From: Lachnospiraceae bacterium
GTDB lineage: Bacteria > Bacillota > Clostridia > Lachnospirales > Lachnospiraceae
Length of the DNA stretch: 64,000 nt
Assembly: GCA_021770345.1 (NCBI GenBank)
Contig: JAETRD010000007.1
Span: 1 to 64,000 of the forward strand
Direction of reading: 5' to 3'
A model generated the notes under the pieces. It did no database searches. It was given only the letters and a program-made list of their open reading frames with translations, and was not told where the DNA came from. Below, one piece after another: positions 34,782 through 42,956 of this stretch. Positions within the stretch are counted from its first letter, which is position 1. Every line of letters starts with the position of its first letter. The position numbers were made by a program, and so were the translations under genes.

Positions 34782-36467
34782 ATGAAATTCTGCAAGAGAT
34801 TAAAAGATCCGATTTATGGATATATTAGTGTACCGGTCGATTACATCGCTGATATTGTGGATACCGCTGTATTTCAAAGACTGCGGAGAATTATTCAGAC
34901 CAGCTATGCACCTCTTTACTCTTCTGCCGTACATAATCGTTTTGTCCATTCTTTAGGAGTGTATTATCTGGGAAGTATTGTTGGAGAACAATTTATATCC
35001 GAGTTAATCCGCAATATAGAAGACATTGATAAAACGGAAATAGAACATATCAGAGATATATTTCTTTTGGCCTGTCTGCTGCATGATGTCGGACATGCAC
35101 CGTTTTCTCACACCGGTGAAATGTTTTATCTGGACGGAGATGGTGAGAATCAATATGTAAAAATCCATAATGAACTAAAAGCAGTTGTTCAATCAGAAAC
35201 ATTTTCGAGGGATGTTCCCGTAACTGCAAGTGAATCGACAGCCCCGCATGAAATTATGAGCGCCATAGTAGGAATAAAAAGTTTTCCTCAATATTTTAAA
35301 ACGACAGAAGACAGGGAGCTTTTTGCAAGATGCATTACAGGGTATAAGTATTCTGCGAAAAACAGAGAGGCGGGGGTCAAAAACTGCTTTATTTCACTGC
35401 TTAACTCAAAAGTGATTGATGTTGACAAATTAGACTATCTGATCAGAGATGCATATATAACCGGGTTCAACACAGTCAGCATAGATTATGAAAGGTTGTT
35501 AAAATCGGCAACAGTGGTTGTAAATGACGATGAAACGGTGAAATTTGCGTACTACAAAGATGCGATAAGCGTGATAGAAAATGTAGTATACGCACATGAT
35601 GCAGAGAAGAAATGGATACAGAATCATCCGGTGGTATTGTACGAAAGCTATATTTTGCAGCATGTATTCCGTTATCTGTGCGAAAACATCAATGGTAATG
35701 ATAAAAAGCTTTTTTCTGTTCATTCATTGTTGAAGGAGGGACAGCAGTTCGATAACGGAATAAGAATATCGCTCTTGTGTGATGATGACATTATTTATCT
35801 GATGAAAAACAGATATTCGTGTGAGATCGGAAATGAATTTTTTGAGCGGGGGTTAAGAAGGCATCCTCTATGGAAATCGGAATCAGAATATGAGGCTTTG
35901 TTTTCAGGTGCGATAGGCAGGATCGGCGACAGCATAGGTGAATTTGAAAAAGCGATGAATGCAACTGCGGCATATTTGAAAAAGACATCGGATACATGGA
36001 AAATTGATAAAGAGTCATTGAACAAAATCCGGAAAGATTTGGATGAACTGGATTCATCACCGCTTGACAAACTGTCAAAAGAGACACAGCGCAAGGATAA
36101 AGAAAAGGCATTCCGACTAATGAAGTGTCTGTTGGATTATGCGGAGCAAAACCATCATGAGAGTGATTTTGTAGTACTGGAAGCATCTCAGTTCGACAGC
36201 GGGTTTGGTAAACCGGATTTTTCGAGTATACCAATCGTATTTAATACTTCGGCAACGGATTATGTTGACTGCAGGTTTGACAGGGTGGCGAAACCTTTAA
36301 AGGCCGACGGACCCGAACGAAATAAATTTTATTACCTGTTTTATCGCAGACAGGACAAGAAAGAGGAGCAGATCGATAAAAAGCAGCTGTGTGAATTTTT
36401 GGCAAAGGAATTTACTACGTTAAATACACACAAAAGAAAGAAAATTTCTAAAGGGGAAGCATTGTAA
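34782..36467 (+). CDS. HD-domain phosphohydrolase (dNTPase/SAMHD1-like)
   Basis: A 561-residue protein of the HD superfamily. The metal and catalytic residues can be seen: FQRLRRIIQTSYAPLYSSAV with NRFVHSLGVYYL (first His), ACLLHDVGHAPFSHTGE (the HD pair), and DVDKLDYLIRDA (the closing Asp). This layout is that of dGTP triphosphohydrolases and YdhJ/SAMHD1-like proteins, which cut nucleotides. The C-terminal 250 residues are helical and unassigned. ATG 34782 is preceded by TTGGGAG; a GTG one codon earlier is possible. The partner gene at 34420 is two bases upstream. A nucleotide-depleting defence role is possible but only inferred. Confidence 0.8.
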   Translation: MKFCKRLKDPIYGYISVPVDYIADIVDTAVFQRLRRIIQTSYAPLYSSAVHNRFVHSLGVYYLGSIVGEQFISELIRNIEDIDKTEIEHIRDIFLLACLLHDVGHAPFSHTGEMFYLDGDGENQYVKIHNELKAVVQSETFSRDVPVTASESTAPHEIMSAIVGIKSFPQYFKTTEDRELFARCITGYKYSAKNREAGVKNCFISLLNSKVIDVDKLDYLIRDAYITGFNTVSIDYERLLKSATVVVNDDETVKFAYYKDAISVIENVVYAHDAEKKWIQNHPVVLYESYILQHVFRYLCENINGNDKKLFSVHSLLKEGQQFDNGIRISLLCDDDIIYLMKNRYSCEIGNEFFERGLRRHPLWKSESEYEALFSGAIGRIGDSIGEFEKAMNATAAYLKKTSDTWKIDKESLNKIRKDLDELDSSPLDKLSKETQRKDKEKAFRLMKCLLDYAEQNHHESDFVVLEASQFDSGFGKPDFSSIPIVFNTSATDYVDCRFDRVAKPLKADGPERNKFYYLFYRRQDKKEEQIDKKQLCEFLAKEFTTLNTHKRKKISKGEAL

Positions 36468-36480
36468 AAGAGAGCGACAT

Positions 36481-38784
36481 ATGAGCGGGAAATCAACGGA
36501 AACATCAAATAAGGCGGCATGGATAAAAGCGCATCTTCGGCTTGTTTTGGCGGTACAGGTATTGATACTCGGCGTGGCAGCCTTTTTTTGTTTTACAAAG
36601 GAACGGAAAACGGTCGATGCGGATCTCGCCGAATGGGAAGCGTGGCTGATCGAATACGACAGTGCACAAGGGGCCTGGTATATCGACGAAACGATATATA
36701 AAGACAAGTCTGAAGCGGATATGATTTACGGGCCGTATATAGATTTGGCAAAGGGTTCGTATGTGGTTAAAGTGTACTATGACGCGGACGGGGACAACAC
36801 CTGTCTGGCGACTGCCTCGGGGGCGGACGGCGGCGGATGTCTGCGCGGCGATACGATAACGCTTGACGCAAAGAGCCGTGTAAAAGAATTCCGCATAGAG
36901 CTTACGGACGACGTGGACGATTTTGGCGTGACGGTTCGGTATGGCGGAACGGGCTATCTGAGAGTGAACGACATTGTCATCAGCGAGAGCAAATCCTCTG
37001 ATATCCGCAGTATTTTCTGTCTGTTTTGCATATTTCTGATATTGGATCTCGCTTTTGCGTATTCCGGTATTATCAGGGCGAATCGGAGAGAACTGCTGCT
37101 TCTTCTCGGAATCCTTCTTCTCGCGTCATTGCCGGAGCTGATTTCCGATTACTATTCCGGACATGATATACATTTTCACCTGCTGCGCATCGAGGGAATT
37201 GCACGGGAACTGAGACTGGGGAATTTTCCGGCGAAGCTTCACTCTTTATCACTCAACGGATACGGATATCCGGTTTCCGTCTTCTACGGGGATGTGTTTC
37301 TGTATCTGCCCGCCGTACTGCGGCTGGCAGGCTTTTCAATGCTGGACGCCTATAAGATATATGTTTTTTTCGTCAACGCGGCGACTGTTTTCATCTGTTA
37401 CGGATGTTTCCGGAAAATGTTTGGCAGACAGGATGTGGCGCTTCTCGGAACGCTGGCGTATGTGACCTGCCCGTACCGGCTGCTGGATATTTATGAGCGT
37501 GCCGCAGTCGGCGAGTATACGGCAATGGCGGCGTTCCCGCTGCTTGCGCTGGCGGTTTACAATATTTATACGGAAGATATAAAAGACTGGAAGACATACA
37601 GGCGAAATGTTGTCCCGCTTACGGCCGGCATGACGATTTTACTGTCTTCGCATATCCTCTCGGCCGAGATGGCGGTCTTTGTGCTGGTTATGATTTGCGC
37701 GGTGTTTTTCAGAAAGACATTCCGCAAAAATACGTTAAAGGTTTATGCGGCTTCCGTGTGTTGCACCGTGCTGTTAAACGCATATTTTCTCGTGCCTTTT
37801 CTGGACTATTATAAAAACGTGGATGTCAATATTACGGACAAGGTTCACAACGGCGTGATGACGATACAGGCGAGCGGCGCGTATATCGGCCAGTATTTTG
37901 CCTTTTTTGCGGGAATGCGGGGAAGCGTGTCGACATCGATTGTCGGAAGAATGCAGCTGACACCGGGACCGGTACTGATGGCGGCCCTGATGGCGGCGGC
38001 ATATTTGCTGCTGACGGGAAGGAGAAATAAGCGCTGTCTGTTTTACGGCATTTCGTCGCTTTTGCTGCTGTTTTTGGCGTCAAATCTGTTTCCGTGGAAT
38101 TATCTGGCGCGGCGTTTTACCGTTTTTCGTATGCTTGCGCAGGTGCAGTTTCCGTGGAGATACCTCGGCATTGCGGCGATTTTTCTGGTGCTGCTTTTGT
38201 GTGAACTGCTTGCCCTGATCGGGAAAGAGAGTGCGGAGCGGGCAAAGAAAGCGGGAGTGGCAGCGGCGTGTGCGTGTGTTCTCATGTCCTGTTATCTTGC
38301 GGGGAATCTGTTTGAAACCGTTGCATCGATCGAGGACAAGGGGATTGCGGGGGTGATGCAAAACTACGATACGCCGAGTCTTAGTACGGCGTATACCGGT
38401 TCGGAATACCTGCGCACCGGCACGGACGTGTATGAATTGGACGGGGAGATTTACGCGGAGAATGCGAATGTGACGGAACTTTCCCGAAATGGCTCGCAGA
38501 TGGCGCTGCAGTGCGACGTCGGGGATGCGGATGCGTATATTGAGGTTCCGCTTTTTAATTATCGCGGCTATCATGTGCGGGACGGGAACGGTACGGAATA
38601 TCCGATTGCGGACGGAAAGAACAACGTCATCGGATTTTCACTTCCGGCAGGGTTTGCGGGAACAGTTACGGTGGAGTTTGTGGAACCGCTGCCGTGGAGA
38701 ACCGCGGAACTGATATCGCTGATTTTTGCGCTGGCAATGTCGGGATACGGGATTCGTGTAAGGAGAAAACGAGGCGGAAATTAA
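36481..38784 (+). CDS. Large polytopic membrane protein, YfhO/GT-C-like
   Basis: A 767-residue membrane protein. One N-terminal helix (about 18-40) leads to an extracellular beta-rich domain (about 45-165) with IYGPYIDLAKGSYVVKVYYD. Eleven or so further helices span about 172-590, and an extracellular C-terminal domain and last helix follow. The loop SDYYSGHDIHFHLLRIEGIA carries the acidic/aromatic signature of GT-C membrane glycosyltransferases and YfhO-like proteins, and ERAAVGEYTAMAAFPLLALA follows. Such proteins move sugars from lipid carriers to wall polymers or proteins. The acceptor is unknown. ATG 36481 lies 13 bases after the HD gene, but base composition changes, so it may be an older resident gene. 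Confidence 0.7.
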   Translation: MSGKSTETSNKAAWIKAHLRLVLAVQVLILGVAAFFCFTKERKTVDADLAEWEAWLIEYDSAQGAWYIDETIYKDKSEADMIYGPYIDLAKGSYVVKVYYDADGDNTCLATASGADGGGCLRGDTITLDAKSRVKEFRIELTDDVDDFGVTVRYGGTGYLRVNDIVISESKSSDIRSIFCLFCIFLILDLAFAYSGIIRANRRELLLLLGILLLASLPELISDYYSGHDIHFHLLRIEGIARELRLGNFPAKLHSLSLNGYGYPVSVFYGDVFLYLPAVLRLAGFSMLDAYKIYVFFVNAATVFICYGCFRKMFGRQDVALLGTLAYVTCPYRLLDIYERAAVGEYTAMAAFPLLALAVYNIYTEDIKDWKTYRRNVVPLTAGMTILLSSHILSAEMAVFVLVMICAVFFRKTFRKNTLKVYAASVCCTVLLNAYFLVPFLDYYKNVDVNITDKVHNGVMTIQASGAYIGQYFAFFAGMRGSVSTSIVGRMQLTPGPVLMAALMAAAYLLLTGRRNKRCLFYGISSLLLLFLASNLFPWNYLARRFTVFRMLAQVQFPWRYLGIAAIFLVLLLCELLALIGKESAERAKKAGVAAACACVLMSCYLAGNLFETVASIEDKGIAGVMQNYDTPSLSTAYTGSEYLRTGTDVYELDGEIYAENANVTELSRNGSQMALQCDVGDADAYIEVPLFNYRGYHVRDGNGTEYPIADGKNNVIGFSLPAGFAGTVTVEFVEPLPWRTAELISLIFALAMSGYGIRVRRKRGGN

Positions 38785-38829
38785 CAAAAACGGGGTTGTC
38801 CGCTGCGGGTAGTGTTTTAACATTTATTT

Positions 38830-38870
38830 TATATGCCGGTAATTCTCACAGTGAGAATTACCGGCATATA
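38830..38870. terminator. Perfect 20-bp inverted repeat between convergent genes
   Basis: Positions 38830-38849 and 38851-38870 are exact reverse complements around a single central A. The gene on each side points toward it, so it most likely terminates both, although T-runs are weak. Confidence 0.6.
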
Positions 38871-38880
38871 ATCGTTTGCG

Positions 38881-40236
38881 TTAATAGGATTCTCCTATTT
38901 TTTGTATAATTTCGCGATTCATCTTTTGCATAAAGAAAACTGTCAGTATGATAGCGGCGACCTCCGCGATCGGGAAAGCCCACCACACAAGATCGACATT
39001 TCCGAGCATCGCGAGTCCGAACGCGACCGGAAGCAGCACGAGCAGCTGTCGGACGATAGAGATAACCATGCTGTAGACTGCTTTTCCGAGCGCCTGAAAA
39101 GCGGCACTGCAGGAAATCGAAAATGCCGCAAAGAAAAAGCTTGTACTGATAATGCGCAGCGCCGGAATACCGATCGCCATCATCGTGTCGGAGGCGTTGA
39201 ACATGCGCAGCATCGGACCGGGGGCAACCTGGAACAGAATCAGTCCCACGGTCAGAATGACGACGGCGTAGGCGGTGCCGTGCTTGATAGTCTTTACGAC
39301 GCGCTCTTTGCTGCCGGCTCCGTAGTTGTAGGCGATAATCGGGATAATCCCGTTGTTCAGACCAAAAACCGGCATGAATACAAAGCTCTGCAGTTTAAAG
39401 TAGACGCCGAAAACCGCGGTTGCCGTTGAGGTAAACGAAATCAGAATGCGGTTCATGCCGTAGGTCATCAGGGAACCGATTGCCTGCATGATAATCGCCG
39501 GAACGCCGATCTGATAGATCTGGCCGATAATGCCGCCGTTCGGGCGAAAACCGCGCATTTGGATGCGGACTTCCTGATTTTTTACCTGATTAAAGATGAC
39601 GGACAGAATGCCGCCGACAATCTGCCCGATGACCGTCGCTGCGGCGGCGCCTGCAACACCCATTGCAGGGAGACCGAACAGGCCGAAGATCAGAATCGGG
39701 TCGAGGATGATATTTACGACGGCGCCGATGCCCTGCGTGAACATGGTGTAAACGGTTTTCCCGGTCGCCTGCAAAAGCCGCTCAAACATCACCTGTGTGA
39801 AAATTCCGAGGGAAAAACAACAGCAGATGGTCATGTACTGCGTTCCGTAGTCGACGATCTCAGCGATATCCGTCTGGCTGCGGTAAAAAGCTTCGGAAAA
39901 GAACAGGCCGATAATAAAAAACAGGAGAAAGCTCACAAAGATAAGGAACACGGAATTTTCCGCAATCTTATTTACCTTGTCGAAGTCCCGTTCGCCGAGG
40001 GAGCGGGCGAGCAATGCGTTGACGCCGACTGCGGTGCCTACACCCACGGCGATCATCAGATTCTGAATCGGAAAGGCCATCGAGACGGCCGTCAGCGCAT
40101 TTTCGCTGATCATTGCGACGAAAATACTGTCGATGATATTGTAGAGCGCCTGCACGAGCATGGAAATCATGATCGGCAGAGACATCGATATGATTAATTT
40201 GTCAACGGGCATGACGCCCATCTTGTTCTCATTCAT
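38881..40236 (-). CDS. MATE-family efflux transporter
   Basis: A 451-residue membrane protein with twelve helices arranged as two halves, as in the MATE/NorM-DinF family, which exports drugs or metabolites using Na+ or H+. Typical stretches are PIMISMLVQALYNIIDSIFV, AFPIQNLMIAVGVGTAVGVN and GFGLNNGIIPIIAYNYGA-type loops (here FGLNNGIIPIIAYNYGAGS). I use ATG 40236 (protein MNENKMGVMPVDKLI) with GAGG upstream; the frame is open further but that part has no start site and overlaps the divergent SDR promoter. The substrate is unknown. Confidence 0.92.
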   Translation of the reverse strand: MNENKMGVMPVDKLIISMSLPIMISMLVQALYNIIDSIFVAMISENALTAVSMAFPIQNLMIAVGVGTAVGVNALLARSLGERDFDKVNKIAENSVFLIFVSFLLFFIIGLFFSEAFYRSQTDIAEIVDYGTQYMTICCCFSLGIFTQVMFERLLQATGKTVYTMFTQGIGAVVNIILDPILIFGLFGLPAMGVAGAAAATVIGQIVGGILSVIFNQVKNQEVRIQMRGFRPNGGIIGQIYQIGVPAIIMQAIGSLMTYGMNRILISFTSTATAVFGVYFKLQSFVFMPVFGLNNGIIPIIAYNYGAGSKERVVKTIKHGTAYAVVILTVGLILFQVAPGPMLRMFNASDTMMAIGIPALRIISTSFFFAAFSISCSAAFQALGKAVYSMVISIVRQLLVLLPVAFGLAMLGNVDLVWWAFPIAEVAAIILTVFFMQKMNREIIQKIGESY

Positions 40237-40399
40237 AAAAAACCTCGTTTTCTTGCATGTTTCAGAGTATCTTTCAAATATTAGCATAATTATGGAAATA
40301 ATACAAGCCCGCCGGTGCGGGACAAATCGAAAATTTAGTTGCGATTTGGCCTGCAGCTTTTCGATAACAAAATTTACTGTTATTATATGCGGAATGGAA

Positions 40400-40428
40400 T
40401 TTACAAACCGGGTGGGATTTTTTATAAT
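40400..40428 (+). promoter_or_regulatory. Promoter of the SDR gene
   Basis: TTTACA (40400-40405) and a perfect TATAAT (40423-40428) are 17 bases apart, about 50 bases before the ATG at 40480. Confidence 0.7.
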
Positions 40429-40479
40429 GGATACAATAGAGTCATACAGATTGCACAATTTTAAGAGGGGGAATTTATT

Positions 40480-41280
40480 ATGGGTATTATGACAGGGAAA
40501 ACGGTGATTCTTACCGGCGGAGGACGCGCGGTTCTCAAAGACGGGAAATGCGGCTCGATCGGGTACGGGATTGCCACGGCTTATGCAAAGGAAGGCGCGA
40601 ATATTGTCGTTACAGGCCGTAACGTGAAAAAGCTCGAGGAGGCCAAAGAGGAGCTGGAGAGACTGTACGGAGTGCAGGTGCTTCCGGTCCGCGCGGATGT
40701 CAGCGCCGGGGCGGACAATGAGAGTGTTGTCGGACATGTTGTGGAAGAGACAATTGCGAAGTTTGGAAGGATTGATGTCCTGATTAATAATGCGCAGGCG
40801 TCGGCATCGGGCGTAACGCTTGCGGACCACACGACGGAGCAGTTTGATCTGGCCGTGTATTCCGGGCTGTACGCGGCGTTTTATTATATGAAGGCATGCT
40901 ATCCGTATTTAAAGGAGACGAAGGGCTCCGTGATTAACTTTGCGTCCGGCGCCGGCTTATTCGGAAATTTCGGACAGTGCGCATATGCGGCCGCAAAAGA
41001 GGGAATCCGCGGCCTGACCCGTGTGGCGGCAAATGAGTGGGGCAAGGACGGCATTAACGTCAATGTCGTGTGTCCGCTCGCGTGGACCGCACAGCTTGAG
41101 AACTTTGAGGAGGCGTATCCGGAGGCATTTAAGCAGAATGTTCATATGCCGCCGATGGGGCATTACGGGGACGTGGAGTTAGAAATCGGCCGTGTGTGCC
41201 TGCAGCTTGCCTCCCCTGATTTCAAGTATATGTCGGGCGAGACGATTACGCTTGAGGGCGGTATGGGACTTCGGCCGTAA
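40480..41280 (+). CDS. Short-chain dehydrogenase/reductase with extended cofactor loop
   Basis: A 266-residue NAD(P)-dependent oxidoreductase. The Rossmann start is TGGGRAVLKDGKCGSIGYGI, in which about eight extra residues sit inside the usual TGxxxGIG loop; the part SIGYGIA recalls enoyl-ACP reductases. The middle has VLINNAQASASG, the catalytic Ser region FASGAGLF, and the YxxxK pair in YAAAKEGIRGL, so the classical chemistry is intact. The C-terminus YMSGETITLEGGMGL matches classical SDRs. A strong AGAGGGGG site precedes the ATG. No pathway neighbours are present, so the substrate is unknown. Confidence 0.85.
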   Translation: MGIMTGKTVILTGGGRAVLKDGKCGSIGYGIATAYAKEGANIVVTGRNVKKLEEAKEELERLYGVQVLPVRADVSAGADNESVVGHVVEETIAKFGRIDVLINNAQASASGVTLADHTTEQFDLAVYSGLYAAFYYMKACYPYLKETKGSVINFASGAGLFGNFGQCAYAAAKEGIRGLTRVAANEWGKDGINVNVVCPLAWTAQLENFEEAYPEAFKQNVHMPPMGHYGDVELEIGRVCLQLASPDFKYMSGETITLEGGMGLRP

Positions 41281-41348
41281 TATTTGCAGGCCTGTACGCG
41301 CAGACGAACGGGTGCGGGGAATACCAAAGAAAAGGGGGAGTGTTTATT

Positions 41349-42890
41349 ATGGAAAGATTTATACCGCTCATAGTGGTTGCCGTGGTTGCGGCGCTTGTGA
41401 TTCTGCTGTTTGCGGCAGGATATGTGAAGGCGCCGCCGGATATGGCCTTTATTATATCCGGTATCAAGAAAAAGTCCAAGATTGCGATCGGAAAGGCGAG
41501 TATCCGGATTCCGTTTTTCGAGCGGCTTGATAAGCTCAATCTGCGGCTGATACCGATTGACGTCAAGACCAGCAACGCGGTGCCTACGGCGGATTATATC
41601 AATATCAACGTAGATGCGACCGTCAATGTCAAAATCGGCAGCGAGCCCGAGAAGCTGCGGCTTGCAGCGGAAAACTTTTTAAATAAACCGACGGAATATA
41701 TCGCGGGCGTCGCAAGAGAGGTGCTCGAGGGAAATGTCCGGGAAATCGTCGGCAAGATGAAGCTTGAGGAGATGGTCTCCGACCGGCAGAAGTTTGCGAC
41801 GCTGGTAAAGGAGAACGCGGAGCCGGACCTTGCGGCGATGGGACTCGATATCATCAGCTTTAACGTGCAGAATTTCGTGGACGGCAACGAGGTGATCGAG
41901 AATCTGGGTATCGACAATATCGTGAAGATCAAAAAGGCCGCGGCGATTGCCAGAGCTGAGAGCGAGCGCGATATCAAGGTGGCGCAGGCCGCGGCGGACA
42001 AAGAGTCCAACGATGCGGCAGTGGAGGCGCAGACGGAGATCGCAAAGAAGCAGAATGAGCTTGCCATTAAGAAATCCGAGCTGCAGCAGGAGGCCGACAC
42101 GAAGAAGGCAATGGCCGACGCCGCTTACGAGATTCAGAAGGAAGAGCAGCGAAAAACGATCGAGATCACGACGGCGAATGCGGATATCGCGAAGCAGGAG
42201 CGTGAGATCGAACTGAAACAAAAAGAAGTTGCGGTCAAGGAGCAGGCGCTCGAGGCGGAGATCAAGAAGCAGGCGGAAGCCGACAAGTATGCGGCGCAGC
42301 AGCGCGCGGACGCGTCACTCTACCAGCGTCAGAAGGAAGCCGAGGCAAAGCAGTTCGAGATACAGCGCGCGGCGGAGGCAAAGCAGTTTGAGGCCGAGCG
42401 CGACGCGCAGGCGAGACGGGCAAAGGCGGAGGCGGACCGCTTCATGAAGGAGCAGGAGGCGGCCGGAATCCGGGCAGTCGGTGAGGCGGAAGCCGCTGCG
42501 ATTCAGGCCAAAGGACTTGCGGAGGCGGAGGCGATGGAGAAGAAAGCCGAGGCCTACGCGAAGTATAACAAGGCGGCCGTTGCGGAGATGATGATTCAGG
42601 TGCTTCCCGAGATCGCGGGTAAGATCGCGGAGCCGCTCGGGGCGATCGACAAGATCACGATTATCGGCGGAGGCGAGGGCGCCGGAGGCGTGGACCAGGT
42701 GGCGGGCAATGTGCCGGTGGTCATGGCGAAGGTGTTTGAGAGCATGAAGGAGGCCACGGGAATCGACCTCGCGGACATCATCAATGCGGATTCCTACGAT
42801 GCAAAGGTCAACCGCAATGTCAATGTGTCAGGAATCGATGCAGTCAATCTCGTAGTCAGGGACGAGACCGCAGGGAAGACAGAGGAATAA
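41349..42890 (+). CDS. Flotillin-like SPFH protein
   Basis: A 513-residue membrane-associated scaffold protein of the flotillin/YqiK group, thought to organise lipid domains. One N-terminal helix (about 5-25) is followed by the SPFH domain (about 30-210; PDMAFIISGIKKKSKIAIGK, NFLNKPTEYIAGVAREVLEG) and a very long alanine/glutamate-rich coiled coil (about 210-420). The conserved tail has QVLPEIAGKIAEPLGAIDKI and a glycine-rich GGGEGAGG. ATG 41349 is chosen because GGGGGAG lies upstream and the protein starts with the helix; the GTG three codons earlier is less likely. The usual NfeD partner gene is not adjacent. Confidence 0.92.
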   Translation: MERFIPLIVVAVVAALVILLFAAGYVKAPPDMAFIISGIKKKSKIAIGKASIRIPFFERLDKLNLRLIPIDVKTSNAVPTADYININVDATVNVKIGSEPEKLRLAAENFLNKPTEYIAGVAREVLEGNVREIVGKMKLEEMVSDRQKFATLVKENAEPDLAAMGLDIISFNVQNFVDGNEVIENLGIDNIVKIKKAAAIARAESERDIKVAQAAADKESNDAAVEAQTEIAKKQNELAIKKSELQQEADTKKAMADAAYEIQKEEQRKTIEITTANADIAKQEREIELKQKEVAVKEQALEAEIKKQAEADKYAAQQRADASLYQRQKEAEAKQFEIQRAAEAKQFEAERDAQARRAKAEADRFMKEQEAAGIRAVGEAEAAAIQAKGLAEAEAMEKKAEAYAKYNKAAVAEMMIQVLPEIAGKIAEPLGAIDKITIIGGGEGAGGVDQVAGNVPVVMAKVFESMKEATGIDLADIINADSYDAKVNRNVNVSGIDAVNLVVRDETAGKTEE

Positions 42891-42901
42891 GAAAGGAAAA
42901 T

Positions 42902-42952
42902 AAAAGGCCGGGAAAACGGAATCGGAGCGATTGCGTTTTCCCGGCCTTTTTT
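42902..42952. terminator. Strong terminator between flotillin and SulP genes
   Basis: A perfect 17-bp stem pairs 42902-42918 with 42934-42950, with A- and T-runs on the flanks, so it works for both converging genes. Confidence 0.92.
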
Positions 42953-42956
42953 GTAA

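Noticed and set aside
40237-40830. N-terminal extension of the MATE frame
   Set aside because: The frame is open to 40830, but the extension covers the SDR promoter and gene, has no ribosome site, and MATE homology starts at 40236.
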